A stretch of DNA of 64,000 nucleotides, from NCBI GenBank assembly GCA_002837195.1, contig KZ478067.1, positions 124,001-188,000 on the forward strand. The letters are read 5' to 3'. Below, piece after piece: positions 63,973-64,000 of the stretch. The notes below the pieces were generated by a model. The model saw only the letters and a program-made list of their open reading frames with translations. It was not told where the DNA came from and made no database searches. The DNA is from Enterobacterales bacterium CwR94. GTDB taxonomy: Bacteria > Pseudomonadota > Gammaproteobacteria > Enterobacterales > Enterobacteriaceae. The translations under genes and the position numbers were made by a program. Each line of letters opens with the position of its first letter. Within the stretch, counting starts at the first letter, position 1.

Positions 63973-64000
63973 CGATAACGCTTATCGCGACAATTGTCGT

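Noticed and set aside
63973-64000. tRNA gene at the right edge, as expected upstream of nadA from E. coli synteny
   Set aside because: The 28 bases left do not contain a recognisable tRNA end. Any tRNA lies beyond the window.
1-64000. CRISPR arrays, insertion sequences, integrases or toxin-antitoxin pairs
   Set aside because: No regularly spaced repeats, transposase motifs or terminal inverted repeats with target duplications were seen anywhere in the window.

Overview
The window reads as chromosomal DNA of a gamma-proteobacterium of the order Enterobacterales. Nearly every protein is recognisable as an Escherichia coli orthologue, often of identical length (Dld 571 aa, GalE 338, GpmA 250, AroG 350, Pgl 331, ModC 352, BioC 251). 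Gene order and gene content (GH15 glycosidase, DUF3772 MscS channel, DUF1615 lipoprotein, a tre cluster placed inside the mod locus) fit a Pantoea/Erwinia-like member of the Erwiniaceae better than E. coli itself. That genus-level guess is an inference. No tRNA, rRNA, CRISPR array, insertion sequence or prophage is visible.

Layout. (1) 1-8.8 kb: bglX (3' part outside the window), dld, a large MscS-type channel, pbpG, yohC and yohD, which matches the E. coli 48-min neighbourhood. (2) 8.8-24.4 kb: a GH15 glycosidase, an L,D-transpeptidase with an unusual C-terminal tail, an MFS exporter behind a CRP-like site, rhlE-dusC, a DUF1543 gene, a divergent LysR/MFS pair, ybhQ, the ybhP-clsB-ybhN operon, ybhL and a DUF1615 lipoprotein. 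(3) 24.4-43.7 kb: moaABCDE with a Moco riboswitch and a ModE site, yvcK, uvrB with its SOS box, an orphan UrtE-like ATPase, bioBFCD/bioA around a BirA operator, two oxidative-stress-type enzymes, pgl, ybhA, modABC and acrZ. (4) 43.7-55.8 kb: treR/treBC, modE-modF, galETKM with both gal operators, gpmA. (5) 55.8-64 kb: an AT-rich patch with a frameshifted chemoreceptor, an MHS-family transporter, aroG, ybgS, zitB, pnuC, nadA.

How it works together. Molybdate uptake (ModABC), sensing (ModE), the ModF ATPase and molybdopterin synthesis (MoaA-E) lie within about 26 kb. ModE-like palindromes sit at both modA and moaA, and moaA also carries the Moco riboswitch. The gal operon keeps the two-operator arrangement 113 bp apart that permits DNA looping. 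Biotin synthesis is one BirA-controlled divergent unit with translationally overlapping bioB-F-C-D. Trehalose import and hydrolysis form a TreR-controlled unit.

The least explained region is the 870-bp gap between uvrB and bioD and the gene beyond it. It contains an SOS box, three DnaA-box-like 9-mers, and then an NtrC-like palindrome and a sigma-54-type -24/-12 element. The last two lie in front of a lone urea/branched-chain-amino-acid-type ABC ATPase whose LSGGQ signature is degenerate. The clearest damaged gene is the chemoreceptor at 56.3-57.8 kb.
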